Positions 13,035 to 25,686 are shown, numbered from the stretch's first letter. The stretch is DNA of 64,000 bases from Rotaria sp. Silwood1 (GCA_905250075.1 CAJNOP010000668.1:38290-102289); one strand, 5' to 3'. Notes: generated from the sequence alone by a model not told the origin. A program made the numbers and translations.

Positions 13035-15868
13035 ATGCCCTCTCAACATTTCCAAATGAGTGAATGGTCGACAATAGAAACTTCTGCATCTCATTGTCAA
13101 GATTCTTTGAAAAGACCAAACGCGAACAACATCGTTTCAAATAATACTTGCATTAACATTGTTAATCAACATCATTCCAATGGTCAAAACAACGGAAGGT
13201 AAGAAGAAAATAACAATCGATTGAGTTTCAATAAACATCACATTCCTATGCTTTTAGATGGATATTATGCAGCAAACTATCAGGATACTGTTCATCATTA
13301 TCACCATTTTTTTATGGTCTATTGTTGGGTGTACTCACAGTTTGTTTAATATTTTCTGTTGTAATTTCACTTTGGTTAACATCATCTAAGGACTCATCGA
13401 CAACAGTCAGTAAATACACGAATTTTTCTCTAAACATTTCTATGAATTTTATTTACTTATTGTATATTCGATATTTAATTAAGGCGAAGGCTATGAGAGC
13501 ATAGCAGATGTCACAGACATTCAGTCTTATTGATAGTGAAATTCCCTTTTTCACCTTTAAATCCATCGTGAGTACTAGAAGAGTACACTTAAGGTTTTTC
13601 GATGTTTTCAAGGGGCATATTCTTTTTTCTGATCAAAGAATTTTAAAATAGTTATTGAAGTATCTTAGTGAAAAGAGAAATCTGCATCGGATAAATTGAA
13701 ATTGCAATTCAAATATTTAAAGCTTCTCTTTCACAGGAAAAGAAACGAAACCTTGTAATTTTCTATTTCGTTATTTTCTGCTGCAGCAGGCATACAGACT
13801 GTATTTCAATTTTGTTTAATTAGAGCCTATAAAGAAAGCGTCAAAGCTCTTCAACAAAATGTGATGTCTACTCTTCTTTACATTCAATTTAAAAATTCTC
13901 ACTCTCCAGAGTCATCTAGATGATGCGAAGAGGAATTTAAAAAAAAATTCGGATCTTTTCTAACAATAATGCATGGAAACCATTTTATTTTGTGAATTCT
14001 TGAACAGTATGATACTTTACGACTAGATATACAAATCTATGTCATGTTGAAATAACTACTAAAGTATACATACCACAAATAATGCATAAAAAGTATCTCT
14101 CAGATTATCAGTTTCTCTTAGAGAGAAGAATAAGTCCTCACGATTTATCAACAGAGAAATATAAAAACTACCATATATTTCTACAATATGAATGAAAGAT
14201 AACGTTCTCTTTATAATAATCTTTGTGTCTATTGTATTATTTCCCTATCTAAGGCTTCTATAAAGTAGTTGCCAGAGTAATATGCATCGAATTCAAACTT
14301 TAATATTATTCGTACTTTATCTTAGAAACTCTAATCTCTCTGAAAAGGAAAAATTATGTTAGAACTTAGTTTTTTTCGAATTTACTTAGTTAACAAAAAT
14401 AGATAAAAACTTTTATTATTAAAACTTCGAATAAATTTATCTTGAGTTCAGTTATTATTATTATTGTTATAGTGGCCACTGCAATAGCTAATAAGGTGGA
14501 AATCGTCTTCTTTACTAAAAAAACCTAGATTAACATTGCAAACTTATATTACTGTAGAAAACCTATTGACATTTTCGGAAGTCTAACAGTATTTTAAAAA
14601 ACTGATATTATAGTAAACATTGATTTAGAATTCGAAGCAGTTTTCGAAGCAATTTATCCGAAACGCAAAGAGTTTCCGAACTTCCCGAATTTTGAACAAG
14701 TGTACCGGGAAATCTTAATTGGTATCTGAATAGTTTTCAAAACCTTTGAAGGTATCCAAGTTTCAATAAGCCCTAAAGCTATTGCCATAAAAAGTCGTAG
14801 AACAAAGTTTGATCATAAGTTTTCAAGATCGAAGAATTCAAATCTGTAAGTAGTTTGCCATGAAAAAAATCAACGTGAAGATTTTCAGAAACAGTTTTTC
14901 AAATCAGATTCATGGGCCCTAAAACGTTTTGGTCAAACTGGATAAAAAATCATTATTTTCGTAAAAAAGGCTTTGCCTGACGAGAAAATTGAATTCAAAA
15001 TTTTAAGAAATCACTTATAGTATTTGTCCAAAAAGTGACTTGAATTGTCTACCAATAGACAATTACTGTTCAGCAATTCATACAAAAAGTACTTTAAAGA
15101 TATAATTGCGGAGTTTTGCTTGGGACCAATGTACAAGGCAGTCTCCTGCATACATATTTGGCTACAGCTTGGGACTAGTGGTTCTTGTGCCTGTTTTTGA
15201 ATTCTGAGATGCGACATAGAATAAGGTTGCCAATCCAATTCCGGCAACGAAGTAAGATTCCAAACTAAAATATACTATGCCAGTGTAAGTAATGAAAACT
15301 ACTTTTTTTCTTACAAGTATTCTTATGATCACTCGAATAGTTTCACTCATTACTACTTTATGTAATGGAGCCTAAAGCTCTTGATAGAAAGATTCTTTTG
15401 AATCACAAATTTCATACCAGCAGTTATAAGGTTTCCGAGTTTTCGAAAATTCCTGTTTAGAAACCCTTAAAGAGTATTCGATTTTGTTACTACCTGAAAT
15501 CTTTCAATAGTTTTCAAGAATACCCTTTTTTTTAGAAATTACTACATCTACTATACCAGCTATTACAAGTAAGATCATCTTCTTTTCTTTATTTTTAAAA
15601 TCATTTTTATTTTTTAATAGCGACACAAAACCCTTATGCATGTGGTAACATGACTTATCGTGTTGGATACGATTTATATGGTGGTGATATTACTTCGAAT
15701 ACCGTTGCTAACTACACTCTTTGCTGTTCATGGTGTCAATCTTACAGTGGTTGTGTTGCGTATACATGGGTGCTGCCGTCATCAGGAGGGACTTCTTCAA
15801 CTTGTTACTTGAAAAGTACTGTCTCTGCCCCTAGTGTCAATTCCGGTGTTGCCAGTGCATATTATTAA
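13035..15868 (+). CDS. Type II membrane protein with C-terminal PAN/Apple domain
   Basis: Four exons, 13035-13198, 13258-13409, 15536-15568 and 15621-15868, keep phase across GT...AG introns and give 198 residues. The N-terminal 55 residues are polar. A single hydrophobic segment at about 72-95 (SPFFYGLLLG...VVISLW) should be a signal anchor, which puts the C-terminus outside the cell. A short Thr/Ser/Pro linker is encoded by the 33-nt exon 3. Residues from about 124 form a PAN/Apple-like module with six cysteines, including the LCCSWCQSYSGCVAYTW core and a late TCYLK. PAN modules bind carbohydrate or protein, so surface adhesion or binding is a reasonable inference. Exon 3 is tiny and intron 2 exceeds 2 kb, so an extra skipped exon is possible. 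Confidence 0.78.
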
Positions 15869-15923
15869 TTCATTCTTCACTCATCTTAAATGATATAAGA
15901 AAAAAGACACTTCATACTTCCTA

Positions 15924-15987
15924 GGGTGTGGGTGTGAGTGAGTAAAAAGATTATCGCACTCTCATCCGTGCCTGACACCCACACACT
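15924..15987. repeat. Fold-back element 4 (TGTGGG-like arms)
   Basis: The left arm GGGTGTGGGTGTGAGTGAG and the right arm CGCACTCTCATC...CACCCACACAC are complementary with some mismatches. It lies 55 nt beyond the PAN gene stop. Confidence 0.75.
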
Positions 15988-17622
15988 TTACAAAAATGAC
16001 TGAAAAGCAATGGAATACTACCAATACGGGTGGCCACCATCAACACAGTTTCAAAATGAGATTCGATTTAAAAGTGTATTTGTATCCTATTTTCAAAATT
16101 GAATTTGTAAAAATGAGTTGCAAAAGCAGAAGAAAAAAATGACCAAAGATTAAGAATAAGGCATTTTTTTTTCAAAAAACGGCTTCTTATCGGTTTCTGG
16201 CTTTTTCCAACGTGAAAACACTATTTACAAAAATTACAAACCAGTTTTTCTTACTTGGCAGCTCGAGATCTATCGAAGCATGTTTAACAAAAGGAAAAAC
16301 CTTACTTGTATTTCGCTCTGCGTATACTTGCAATATGTTCTTGTTATCCTCAAATTTTGCTTAGGAACACGCAGATTCTTTTATAAATATTCAATTCTTG
16401 TCTGTAAATGCAGAGCAATCATACATACGCAGGCATGCGTGTTACAGCTGCATGCATGCTAACATAAGTTTGAAAGTAAATTTTATGTAGTTTGTGTACG
16501 CACACGCGCTTTACCGTCTTTACCATATATACATTTATGTGTGAACATTTCACTGTTTGAACAAGTATTTTGAGTTTGATGCAATGCTGGCGGTTATAAC
16601 AGTTATCTTCATTTTGTTAGTTTATTAGAGATAACGGTTCTATTATATTATGGTGGTTTGACAAGATAAGGAAAACGAAAAAGAAGATAGAATAGTTGTT
16701 GCTGTTATAAACATAAGCTAGTTTTTCATTCTAATCATGCCCATTATGCAAAAACAAAGTTTGTTCGTTTCGAAAAAAAAACTCCAAAAAACCATTGTGA
16801 CATGCATAAGTTTTCTTACGAACTGAGAATTTAAGATTTTTTCAATAACAACAGGTTGAATAAGAAATAAAACTTTTTCACTTTTATCATGAACGATCAT
16901 TAAAACACGTTACGTGTCTAATTATCCATCTTGGATTTGAAGTGTAGGTGTGGATGGGTGGTCGCTATGGGTGTGACGCTTGTCTTGTATTTACGCACAC
17001 TCACGTCCTCTTGTAATATTACTGTAGGTAGTAGCTAACGATGGATAATCAGATGAGAGAAAGATTTTTATCCGGCTTCAAGTATTTTTGGCAAAAAACG
17101 AAAATGTAATAGTGTATTCTTTTAAATGAACCAATACTTTAGCCATATTGTTGTAAACAATGATAACATAAATGCAGTCTGCTGAGAGAAAAGAAATTTC
17201 GATTATCTGTATTAATTCCGTGCTTTGCATTGTATTATAAGCTGGTCGATATCTTGGTTAAAGTCAATAACAATGACTGACTTTCTATTCTCAAACTGGC
17301 AAGAGGTGTGAACCTTGTACTGGCACGTGACGAACAATGATAATAGTGAAGTGACATTCTTATCAAGAAATACTCTTCTTCTCCGTTCGCTACTCTGACA
17401 TTCGAACGTTCGACAGTACTATGTAGGTCGATGATCCCATGCGTGAGTGGAAAATGTTAATTGAGGATGAGAAAGTACACCATCGATCAGATCAATTCTA
17501 TTCTTTTTATATGTGGATCGATTTCACATTTCGCTTAGTCAACATTCTTCAGCTATATCAGGATGATCCCTTTATCTTCATGTTGAACTTGAATAATCTT
17601 ATTCAGATAAGCACAATAAATC
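15988..17622. other. Intergenic between PAN and acyl-CoA synthetase genes
   Basis: No supported exon. It contains fold-back element 5 and small palindromes around GCATGC at 16431-16458. Open frames at 16280, 16718 (-) and 17439 look like chance; the 17439 frame overlaps the start of the synthetase gene in another frame. Confidence 0.45.
16942..17010. repeat. Fold-back element 5 (TGTGGG-like arms)
   Basis: The G-rich left arm (GTGTAGGTGTGGATGGGTGG, then GGGTGTGACGC) is opposed by GCACACTCACGTCC on the right. It is located about 0.6 kb upstream of the acyl-CoA synthetase start. Confidence 0.6.
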
Positions 17623-20077
17623 ATGCTGCAATTGATTCTCAAATCGCGAATAAGATTTCCGCGATTATCTGTACAACCGATTCGAGTCAGTTTTAAGAAC
17701 GCTCACGCTTCTAAAACACGCATTCAACGATTGTATGATGATGGAATCGATTTGAAACAACAATCCGTTGAAATCAACGCACTCGAACGTATTCGTCGAT
17801 GTACATTCTACAAAGATGTGGATATTTGGACATTTTACAAGACACTTTGTCCAAATGTTCGAACACTCGGCGATGTTTTAGAAGAAGGTTGTGTTGCTTC
17901 AAAAGATGGTCCATGTCTTGGTCATCTTCAATCATCAGGCAGTGTTAAGTCAGTGGAATGGTTGTCTTATTCGATGGTAATCGAACGAAGTTGCTACATT
18001 GGTTCACATCTGTGGTCTACGGTCAAACTCACTCCGATGCAGTCAAAAGTGGCCATCATTTCATCCAATCGAGCTGAATATCTATTGGTCGAGCATGGCT
18101 GTTATATGTATGGATTTATCGTTGTTGGTCTCTATACAAGCTATGACACCGCGACCATTTTGAACGTACTTCAACGGACTCAAACGGAAGTACTTGTTGT
18201 CGATAGTTTAGAACGGATTCAATCGTTTGAAAAGGAGTTGTTGAACAATGATCAAATCAAAGAGATTCTTATCATGGACGAGATCAGTTGTGACAACAAT
18301 AGCAAAATTCGAAGTATTCCATCGATTTTAAAGACAATGAAAGCTAATGATCTATGTTCACGACCAACAATTGATCCACATAGTATTGCGACATTCATTA
18401 TGACTAGTGGAACAACAGGTAAGACAAAGAAAGATGGCTAATGTAGAACTTCGTCTTCTACAATATTTTGCCTACATTTTGATTGATGCGTGAAATCAAC
18501 AATTTTCATTAATTGTCCTGCGCTTGCTGCAAAACTTATTTCGAGTATCATAACTCGATGACGGTTTGATGAGATAGAACACACTCAAAAGTGATTGAAT
18601 TTGTAGATAAACACTGTTTTTATAATGAGACACTCATTGAAAAACAAAAACGATGATTTGGTTTCTAGCAGCAAGTGACTTTATTGACTAAATCAGCAAA
18701 ATGTTTCTGCATGTTTGTAAAATTCTAAAAGTACTAACATTGAAAACATATTTTGGTCGAAAGAGACGAACAATGATTGTTTGTTTTAGGCGACCCAAAA
18801 ATTGCGATGGTGTCGCATGATAATCTTTTGGCGACAGCTAAAGGAAATATAATGCGTCTCGAACAAGCAAATATCAAGCAGCCACTTACTCTTCGACATT
18901 GTTCATTTTTACCCATGACTCATATCTACGAACGATTTATATTATTGGGAGCTTTTCTACGTGGCACTCAAGTTGTCTTTTGTCCAACACCTGAACAACT
19001 CGTCAACTACTTTGCAATTGTAAAACCAACTCAAGTTTCTGTTGTACCCCGAGTTCTCAACAAAGTCTACGATATGGTCATGGCTGAAGTTAACAAGAGT
19101 AAAGTCAAACGGTTTCTTGTTCAACAAGCATTGGATAGTGAAGAATCGTGGTTTCTATCACGCTTGGTCTTTCGTCGAGTCAAAAAACTCTTTGGTGGAG
19201 AAGTTCAGGCAATGATCACTGCAGCATCGCCCATTACATCAGACGTCATGCATTTCTTTCGAATAGCACTCGACATTCCAATTATGGAAGGCTATGGACA
19301 AACTGAATCAGCAGGTGCTGGAACAAGCACTCATCCTGTTGATATCTCATATGGCACTGTTGGTTCGCCTTTACCTACTGTCGAGATTAAACTTATTGAT
19401 GTTCCAGGCACCAATTATCGAAGTGAAATCAATCAAGGAGAAGTATGTATTCGAGGACCAAATATTTTCAAAGGTAAACCGCGCTCAACAATCGCTGTTA
19501 TTATACTTGATTCTTCTCCATAGGCTACTACAGTGATGAAACAAAGACACGTGAGATAATTGACAAAGACGGTTGGTTACACACAGGCGATGTTGGAGAA
19601 TGGACAAACAATGGAGCATTGCGTATTATTGATCGTACAAAACATATTTTTAAATTAAGCAATGGGAAGTACATTGCACCAGAACGTCTCGAAGATGTTT
19701 ATATTCGATCTCGATGGGTAGCACAAATCTTTGTCGATGGAGTTTCAAGTCAATCGACTGTTGTAGCTGTTGTTATTCCAGACGAAGAATATGTTAGAAA
19801 TAATTTTGAATCGACAGGAACATTTGTCGATGTATGCAACAAGAACAAACTCAAACAAATCATCTTGACCGATTTGATTCGATTAGCCAAAGAGTATCAA
19901 CTCAAACCTTATGAAACGGTTAGCAATATTCATATTCATCACGAATTATTTTCACAAGCGAACGAATTGCTTACTGTGACACTTAAAACACGACGAGCAA
20001 ATGCAAGAAAAAAATTTCAAACGATTATCAACTCACTATATCATGAGGATCAAATGACGACTAACAATCCAATGTAG
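17623..20077 (+). CDS. ACSL: Long-chain fatty-acid-CoA ligase
   Basis: Exons 17623-18418, 18790-19473 and 19524-20077 join in phase through GT...AG introns and give 677 residues, a normal length for animal ACSL enzymes. The enzyme activates long-chain fatty acids to acyl-CoA with ATP through an acyl-adenylate. The AMP-binding P-loop-like motif TSGTTG (about 261-266) is cut by intron 1 and continues DPKIAMVSHDN. GYGQTE is at 433-438. The FACS-type signature DGWLHTGDVGEW starts at about 509 and runs into IIDRTKHIFKLSNGKYIAPE. The start is the first ATG after an in-frame TAA. The N-terminus is basic, with many Arg/Ser and no acidic residue for about 38 positions, which could be a mitochondrial or membrane-targeting signal. 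The gene looks intact. Confidence 0.93.
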
Positions 20078-20241
20078 AAGTTCAATTCTGTACTTATGTC
20101 TTGCAATTGTCATTATACTTTCCTCTTTGATTCTAATGTCTTATAGTTTCAAAAAAGTTATTGTTCTTCATCATGCAGATCCAATCAGACTATGATTAGA
20201 TTTAATTTACCGTTAATAAACAGAGCACACTCATTTTTTGA

Positions 20242-20312
20242 GGATGGAATGAGTCGAGCTGGATGGGTGTAGATGTAAATCTTCTCTTCTACCTAGCCTA
20301 CATCGACACCCC
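20242..20312. repeat. Fold-back element 6 (TGTGGG-like arms)
   Basis: The left arm GAGCTGGATGGGTGTAGATG and the right arm CTACATCGACACCCC pair. Core AAATCTTCTCTTC is identical to that of element 10, nearly 8 kb away. Confidence 0.75.
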
Positions 20313-20471
20313 ATTATCATCGTATTCCGATGCAACATGATTGATCAGTGAATAATTATTCGTCGCTTAGCGGATTCCTAACGTATAACCTGCCTTTGCT
20401 CATTTTCTCAGAGTGATGAAACATATTGTTTGGACAGCAGAAGTCATTTACAACCACCAATGGAGTGTCGA

Positions 20472-20582
20472 ATGTGGCTGTGAGTATGAGCATGGGTGGT
20501 GTGGGTGTAGGTTTCTCAATAGGTTTGTGACACTCAGATGAAAAGAAGACCCATACTCACACCTACCTACAATCACACCCAT
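20472..20582. repeat. Fold-back element 7 (TGTGGG-like arms)
   Basis: The long left arm (TGTGGCTGTGAGTATGAG, GGTGTGGGTGTAGG) pairs with the right arm (CCATACTCACACCTACCTAC, CACACCC). Core AAAAGAAGA is the reverse-strand form of the TCTTCT core. Confidence 0.85.
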
Positions 20583-20734
20583 TTGAAGTGAAAGGCATTG
20601 CTATTGCTATTGATAGAGCTTCACATGAAGGTTCTACACTAGATAAATATAAATTCCAATGCATCTTTTTCTTCTACTGTTTTCTTCGCCTCTTTGTAAG
20701 CTAATGAAATATGAGTATTTCAATTATGGGAATA

Positions 20735-20947
20735 TGTTTATTCTGATCGAGTTGAAATTGAAACACCAATAAATTCAGTACATACACAAACATCTATGGA
20801 AATACGTTTAATTAAACAAACATCACGTAAAACTTGGTCATAATTATATAGCTTTGGTTCATTACCAACAACACTACAACGTGATAATCAAATCACTGAC
20901 TATGATGATATAAATAGATTGATCAACAATAATATGATGTTTTCATA
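20735..20947 (+). pseudogene. Unrecognised decayed coding fragment
   Basis: One frame reads WEYVYSDRVEIETPINSVH..., then one in-frame TAA, then LYSFGSLPTTLQRDNQITDYDDINRLINN up to a stop. Codon choice resembles the real exons nearby, but there is no start, no clear splice context and no recognisable family. It is probably a remnant. Confidence 0.35.
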
Positions 20948-21289
20948 AGAAAAAAAAAGTAAAGAATGAATTTTATGAAACAAATGAAACATTTATAACA
21001 GATATTTATATCAAATCAAAGTATGATTTTGTCAAGCACATTTCACTGCAGCGTTTCTAACGTTAAGTTTCTCAAGCAGAAGCAAAGTACTCAAGGTACT
21101 TACGATTTTTGAAAAATACTGTGTTTTGCACTTTGTGGAAAAAAAAAAGATACTCTAAGGGTACTTTGTAAAATAAAAATACACTGTGCTAAATTGTCAT
21201 CATTGTTTAAATTTGCTCGCCTTCCTTTTATGTATGTGTGTTTTATTTCTAGATGGAGCTAAGAACTTTTTTTTAATCAAATCTAATCG

Positions 21290-21690
21290 AATATGATTAG
21301 TATATCTATTTGATTTCTCTTTTTGGATTTTGATATTGTTTTATATAGATCTTCTTCAGTTATTGTTAGTGAATAATTATTTTTATTCGATATATTGATC
21401 AAGTTTAACGATTTATTTGATATTATACTATCTTCTACATTTTGTTCTTGTTGAATATTTATTTCTTATTCAATATATTCATCAAGTTTATCAACCTATT
21501 CAATATTCATACCATATTGTTTTGTTCTTGGCAAATCTTATCAAATAGCAACTTTTTATCCAATACGTTCATTCATTTCAATGATTCGTTTGATACTTTA
21601 CTATCTTTTATCGTTGTTCTTGTTGAAAACTTATTTCTTGTTCAATATTCTCATCAAGTTTATCAATCCATTTGATATTATACAAGAAAA
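21290..21690 (-). pseudogene. Decayed repeat-bearing coding fragment
   Basis: Four diverged units of about 85 bp (around 21371, 21467, 21550 and 21630 on the plus strand) carry 'ttcaatat-ttcatcaagttta'. On the minus strand they read as WIDKLDENIEQEISFQQEQ and VDKLDEYIE-stop-EINIQQEQNVEDSIISN, with several stops, ending in TEEDLYKTISKSKKRNQI. This looks like a dead exon of a Glu/Gln-rich, possibly coiled-coil protein. No family is recognised. Confidence 0.4.
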
Positions 21691-21727
21691 CATTGAGTAA
21701 TATCTAGTTCATTTTTCTTTCCTCTAG

Positions 21728-22001
21728 TTTTGCAAAGATCATGTCATATTTATGTTGAAACAAATAAATCTTGAAAAATTATTTGGTACAACATCATTGA
21801 TATCAGATGTTGAAAATGTTCAAGGCAAAAATATATTAAGTGTTCAGTTGTGTTTATCACATAACGAAGATAATAATAAAACTTCAAATGTAGAAAAAGA
21901 AATCCTTATTAATGAAACTGAAACTGAAATGGTAGTTGATTTTTCGGATGAAGATGAAGTGCATATATCATCAAATACAATTATAGATCATGATTTAAAT
22001 G
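21728..22001 (+). CDS. Unrecognised acidic exon
   Basis: An open exon-like stretch follows a pyrimidine-rich CTAG and ends before GTGTAT. It reads FCKDHVIFMLKQINLEKLF, then a Glu/Asp/Asn-rich part (EKEILINETETEMVVDFSDEDEVH). No domain is recognised. It may belong with the exon at 22332, but no in-phase junction was found, so the gene is either missing an exon or dead. Confidence 0.35.
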
Positions 22002-22331
22002 TGTATATATATTTTTTGTTTATCTATATTGTATTTTTTTTATTTTGTTTTTTCAACAAGAACATTATTTGAATTAAAATATCTGATCAATAAAACCTTG
22101 TTTTCGTTTTTCTTGATTTCATTTTTAGCCCTGGTACTTTGCTATCTAGAGCAAAGTACTAGTAGATACTTTCTGAATAGAAATGAAGTACTCATTTGCA
22201 TTCTGTTTTAGATTTGCATTAGAAACTCTGTTTCACTGAAACAAATTTTACAGTTATTTGTTATACGAAGTATGAGTAAAAAACTTATTGTTTTTTGTTT
22301 TTGTATTATATATTAGTCATAAAAATTTTAG

Positions 22332-22438
22332 GTGTCGGTATGGATGGACCGAAAATGTTCAGTCTTTTCATCGATTCGTCTGCTTCAAAACGTAGTGGCT
22401 CATCAAAATCAGCCAATAATATTGACTATTTTCCATAA
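22332..22438 (+). CDS. Possible C-terminal exon
   Basis: After TTTTAG the sequence reads, in phase 1, GVGMDGPKMFSLFIDSSA, then a Ser/Lys-rich tail and NNIDYFP, ending at TAA (22436). The reading is unusually protein-like, yet no partner exon in the required phase was located upstream. Family unknown. Confidence 0.35.
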
Positions 22439-23958
22439 AACCCCTTTTCTCCTGAAAAAAAAGAAAAAAGAGACAGAGTGGATTGTCATGCATTTCTATT
22501 CTTTTTTTTTTCGCTTATCTCCTACTTTCGACTTCTGTAGAGCAAGTACAATGTGTACATTGGATCGATTTAAGTTATGATTTTTGTATCGGTTTTCAAA
22601 GAGTTTTATTTTGTGAACTTACGATGTAATCATTGGTGTCTGATGAAGTATTTTCTTAAAATTAACATGAGAATCAATGCAAGATAAAAAAAACACATTT
22701 CTTGAAAAAAAAACTGCATCAGAAGACTCTCAGTGCATGGCTTCGTAATTCATTCAAAACCATATAATTCCTATAGCCAAGTATGGATGAAGAGAATATA
22801 AGATAGAATTAAGTTTTATGGTTTTTTGTATTTATTTTTAATTAGCGTAAAACTTTATTTAACAGTGCATATGAGAGAATGTAACATCAAATCAATTCAT
22901 TATTCCAATGTTTTTACAATAATTTTCCAGGAGAAAATTATGAACATTCGGGAAAAAGTACGTGAAATATTTGCTCAACTTTAAATGTTAGACAGCTCAA
23001 TGGACTAACTATTAAGCATATACATGAATAAAAGAAGAGTTTTCTGAATTTCGATGTTACTTGGTGAGATTAATATTTGTCAAATGATACTTACCAGGGT
23101 ATTATTAGTGAGTATGAGTTAACACAATACTCACAGCCTAAGCCGGCTCATTTTCACATTTCTTATATTTAAATTGTCAGACTTTTTGGTATTCGATTAT
23201 TGATTTTCATAAGTGAAAATGGACGAGTTTTCCACAACAACGTGGTATTAAAAATGCTTTGAAAAATGGATTGAATCAATCTTTTCCTCACTATAAACTG
23301 ATCGCAATTTTTATGATCATCTGAGCCTTTGTCTTCAAGCATGTTTTGAAAAAAAATGTAATAGTTCTATAGTGAACCAAATAATAATTTAAACTACATT
23401 TTGACAGAATTCGAGGCAAGATGATTGGGAAAATATGGACTTCAAAGCTCCTATAAAAAAAAGCATCTTTCATTCTAATTTATCTTATACAGACCGATGA
23501 CGTCGAATATCGCTTTTAATCCAATGGTGAAAACTTCAATTCAATGTCTTTGACGAAAGCAAGTTATTCACAAAATATTGTAACCTATCTTTTATTTATC
23601 GATAAGGATATTGACTGATTATATGTGTGCTTGCGTCAATGTTCATGAGAGATGTGTCAGAAATAAATGAGTTGTACCGTTGGGACTTTCCAAGGTAAAT
23701 ATTTGTCTTTCTTCGACATTACTAAAGTAAAAAAAGACATTATTTCAAATAAGGGACTTTTTCTTTTCCTATCCAACCATAATTTTTATTACGAAAGAGA
23801 ATAATATGAGTCATTTAGTGAGTAACATTTGAAATAACAATCAAAGAACGAATGCAAAATTGCACAACAAGTTACTATGAAGACAGACGCGTGTCTTTTC
23901 ATCAAACAAAAAAGCATGTGATACGACGTTTTGGTTTTCTATTACGAAAAAAAGAAAG
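22439..23958. other. Intergenic upstream of F-box-like gene
   Basis: No supported exon or RNA. The last 100 nt presumably hold the promoter of the gene starting at 23959; no specific element is evident. Confidence 0.45.
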
Positions 23959-25686
23959 ATGAAGTTGGAATATTTAGCTAATGAAGTATTACATGACCTA
24001 TTCGAATATTTCGATCCCATTGAACTCATCCATGCTTTTGAAGGACTCAATACTCGTTTCAATAGACTTCTCTTCATTTATTTTCGATCGTATCGTCTAG
24101 ATTTTCGTTCTATATCAAAATCAAATTTTGATCTTATATGTAAACAATATTTACCATTAATTATTGATCATGTTAGTTCACTGTGTTTATCCGATGGTGG
24201 AGAAACTCCACAATTATATGAACATCTTACAGCTTATTGTCTTACAATCGATGAATTTACTCATTTACGATCACTTTTACTTCAAAAAATTGATTCAACA
24301 AATATAATTCTTAATATTACATCAGATTGTTTTTATCTTCCATATCTTACTCATTTAAAGATCGTCGAATGCAATTTTCCTAATGAGAAGGATCCCAAAC
24401 AACTAATTTATAATATTTGGCATTTAAATAATCTCACACATTGTACATTGGATATGACTTTTGAATGGCGACTTAGTTTTTGTGGATTATCAATAATATC
24501 AAAGTCTATTGAATATTTGTCGATAAAAGATTATATTTTTTCTTCATTGGAACTTACTCATCTATTAACTTTGACACCTTATCTTCGACATCTTTGCATT
24601 ACATTTGGAGAAAGTATTGATATTATATCACAACGTATTCTTATTGCTCCATACCTCACTAGTCTAGAACTTCATTTCGGTGGTTCACAATCTACTTTGA
24701 CAAATATTTTGAAAAGCATGCCTAATTTACTACATTTAAAACTTGAAACAGGATCGATTCATTTGAATGGAAATCAATGGAAACAAATCTTAATTAATTA
24801 TGTACCTAAAATTAAAATATTTCGATTTCTCATTAGAGTTTTATCGTTGAAAGATAATCATGTAGAAGAATATCTTGAAGATTTGTTGAGTACTTTTCAA
24901 ACTCCGTTTTGGATGGATGATCATCAATGGTATGTTCGATGTGATTGGCCACAACATACTAATAAAATATTCGTTCTTTATACCTTACCCTATTGTTTTG
25001 GTGATACTTATGTTGTTTATCAGAATCGATGGTCGAAAACAACTTGTCCTAATGTTCGCCATTGTAATTGTTATGATCGAGTAAAGGATGTATTTTATAA
25101 AGGACGTATAGATAATTTTGCTTTGTTTGCTATATGTTATCCGAAAATCCGTCGACTAACTTTGAAACTGCCTTTCGATGTTAATTTTTGGACTATTATT
25201 CCAAGATTAGATAATTTGACTTCGTTAGAAGTAATTCAAACACAAGAAAATATTCGTTCCGAATCTCAACTGAAAGAGTTACTCAATCGAGCGCCTCGTC
25301 TCGATTTTCTAAGTGTTGATGCGATATCATTTTTGCTATTGGCACAATTAAATATAACTCATGTATCACTTCGTCGAATTCAACTGAAACCTTACCGTTC
25401 TAGAACGAATCGCTATTTGAATGCTGCACAATGTTCTATATTGGCTCGTTCATTACTAGGACTTCAATGTGAAGTTCTTGTAATTCGTATTGAAAATCGA
25501 CAAATTATCCTTGATCTTATACATACGATGTACAATCTTCGAGCATTGACTTTTGAATGCCAAGATGACAATTCATTAGTGCATTCGAACGATGAACTTG
25601 TAGAATGGTTGAGAAATTCTTTGCCAGAAACATATTCAGTTACCCGACATAGATCTCGTCTCGTAGGAATATGGATTAATAGATAA
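23959..25686 (+). CDS. F-box-like / leucine-rich-repeat protein
   Basis: A single open exon of 575 residues. The N-terminus, MKLEYLANEVLHDLFEYFD followed by IELIHAFEGLNTRFN, has the pattern of a degenerate F-box (L-P-x-E-x-L-x-x-I-F-x-Y-L). The rest is built of weak leucine-rich repeats (LTHLKIVECNF, LTSLELHFGG, LLHLKLETGSI, LTSLEVIQ). Similar F-box/LRR proteins form large families in bdelloid genomes. The likely role is substrate recognition in an SCF ubiquitin ligase, with the F-box binding Skp1; this is inferred from layout only. No intron is evident, unlike the related gene at 55-58 kb. Confidence 0.75.
   Translation: MKLEYLANEVLHDLFEYFDPIELIHAFEGLNTRFNRLLFIYFRSYRLDFRSISKSNFDLICKQYLPLIIDHVSSLCLSDGGETPQLYEHLTAYCLTIDEFTHLRSLLLQKIDSTNIILNITSDCFYLPYLTHLKIVECNFPNEKDPKQLIYNIWHLNNLTHCTLDMTFEWRLSFCGLSIISKSIEYLSIKDYIFSSLELTHLLTLTPYLRHLCITFGESIDIISQRILIAPYLTSLELHFGGSQSTLTNILKSMPNLLHLKLETGSIHLNGNQWKQILINYVPKIKIFRFLIRVLSLKDNHVEEYLEDLLSTFQTPFWMDDHQWYVRCDWPQHTNKIFVLYTLPYCFGDTYVVYQNRWSKTTCPNVRHCNCYDRVKDVFYKGRIDNFALFAICYPKIRRLTLKLPFDVNFWTIIPRLDNLTSLEVIQTQENIRSESQLKELLNRAPRLDFLSVDAISFLLLAQLNITHVSLRRIQLKPYRSRTNRYLNAAQCSILARSLLGLQCEVLVIRIENRQIILDLIHTMYNLRALTFECQDDNSLVHSNDELVEWLRNSLPETYSVTRHRSRLVGIWINR

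Larger units (their letters stand above)
20078..20734. other. Intergenic with two fold-back elements
   Basis: Downstream of the acyl-CoA synthetase stop. No exon was seen. The stretch is dominated by fold-back elements 6 and 7, listed separately. Confidence 0.5.

Noticed and set aside
14475..14503. Possible micro-exon in the second intron of the PAN gene (after TTATAG)
   Set aside because: Its length does not keep the phase needed to join exons 2 and 3.
15011..15350. Two overlapping minus-strand frames inside the PAN gene intron
   Set aside because: They lie in different frames over the same bases, without splice context or recognisable domains.
17439..17696. 85-codon frame before the acyl-CoA synthetase
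   Set aside because: It overlaps the synthetase start in another frame and shows no domain. The synthetase has its own good start at 17623.
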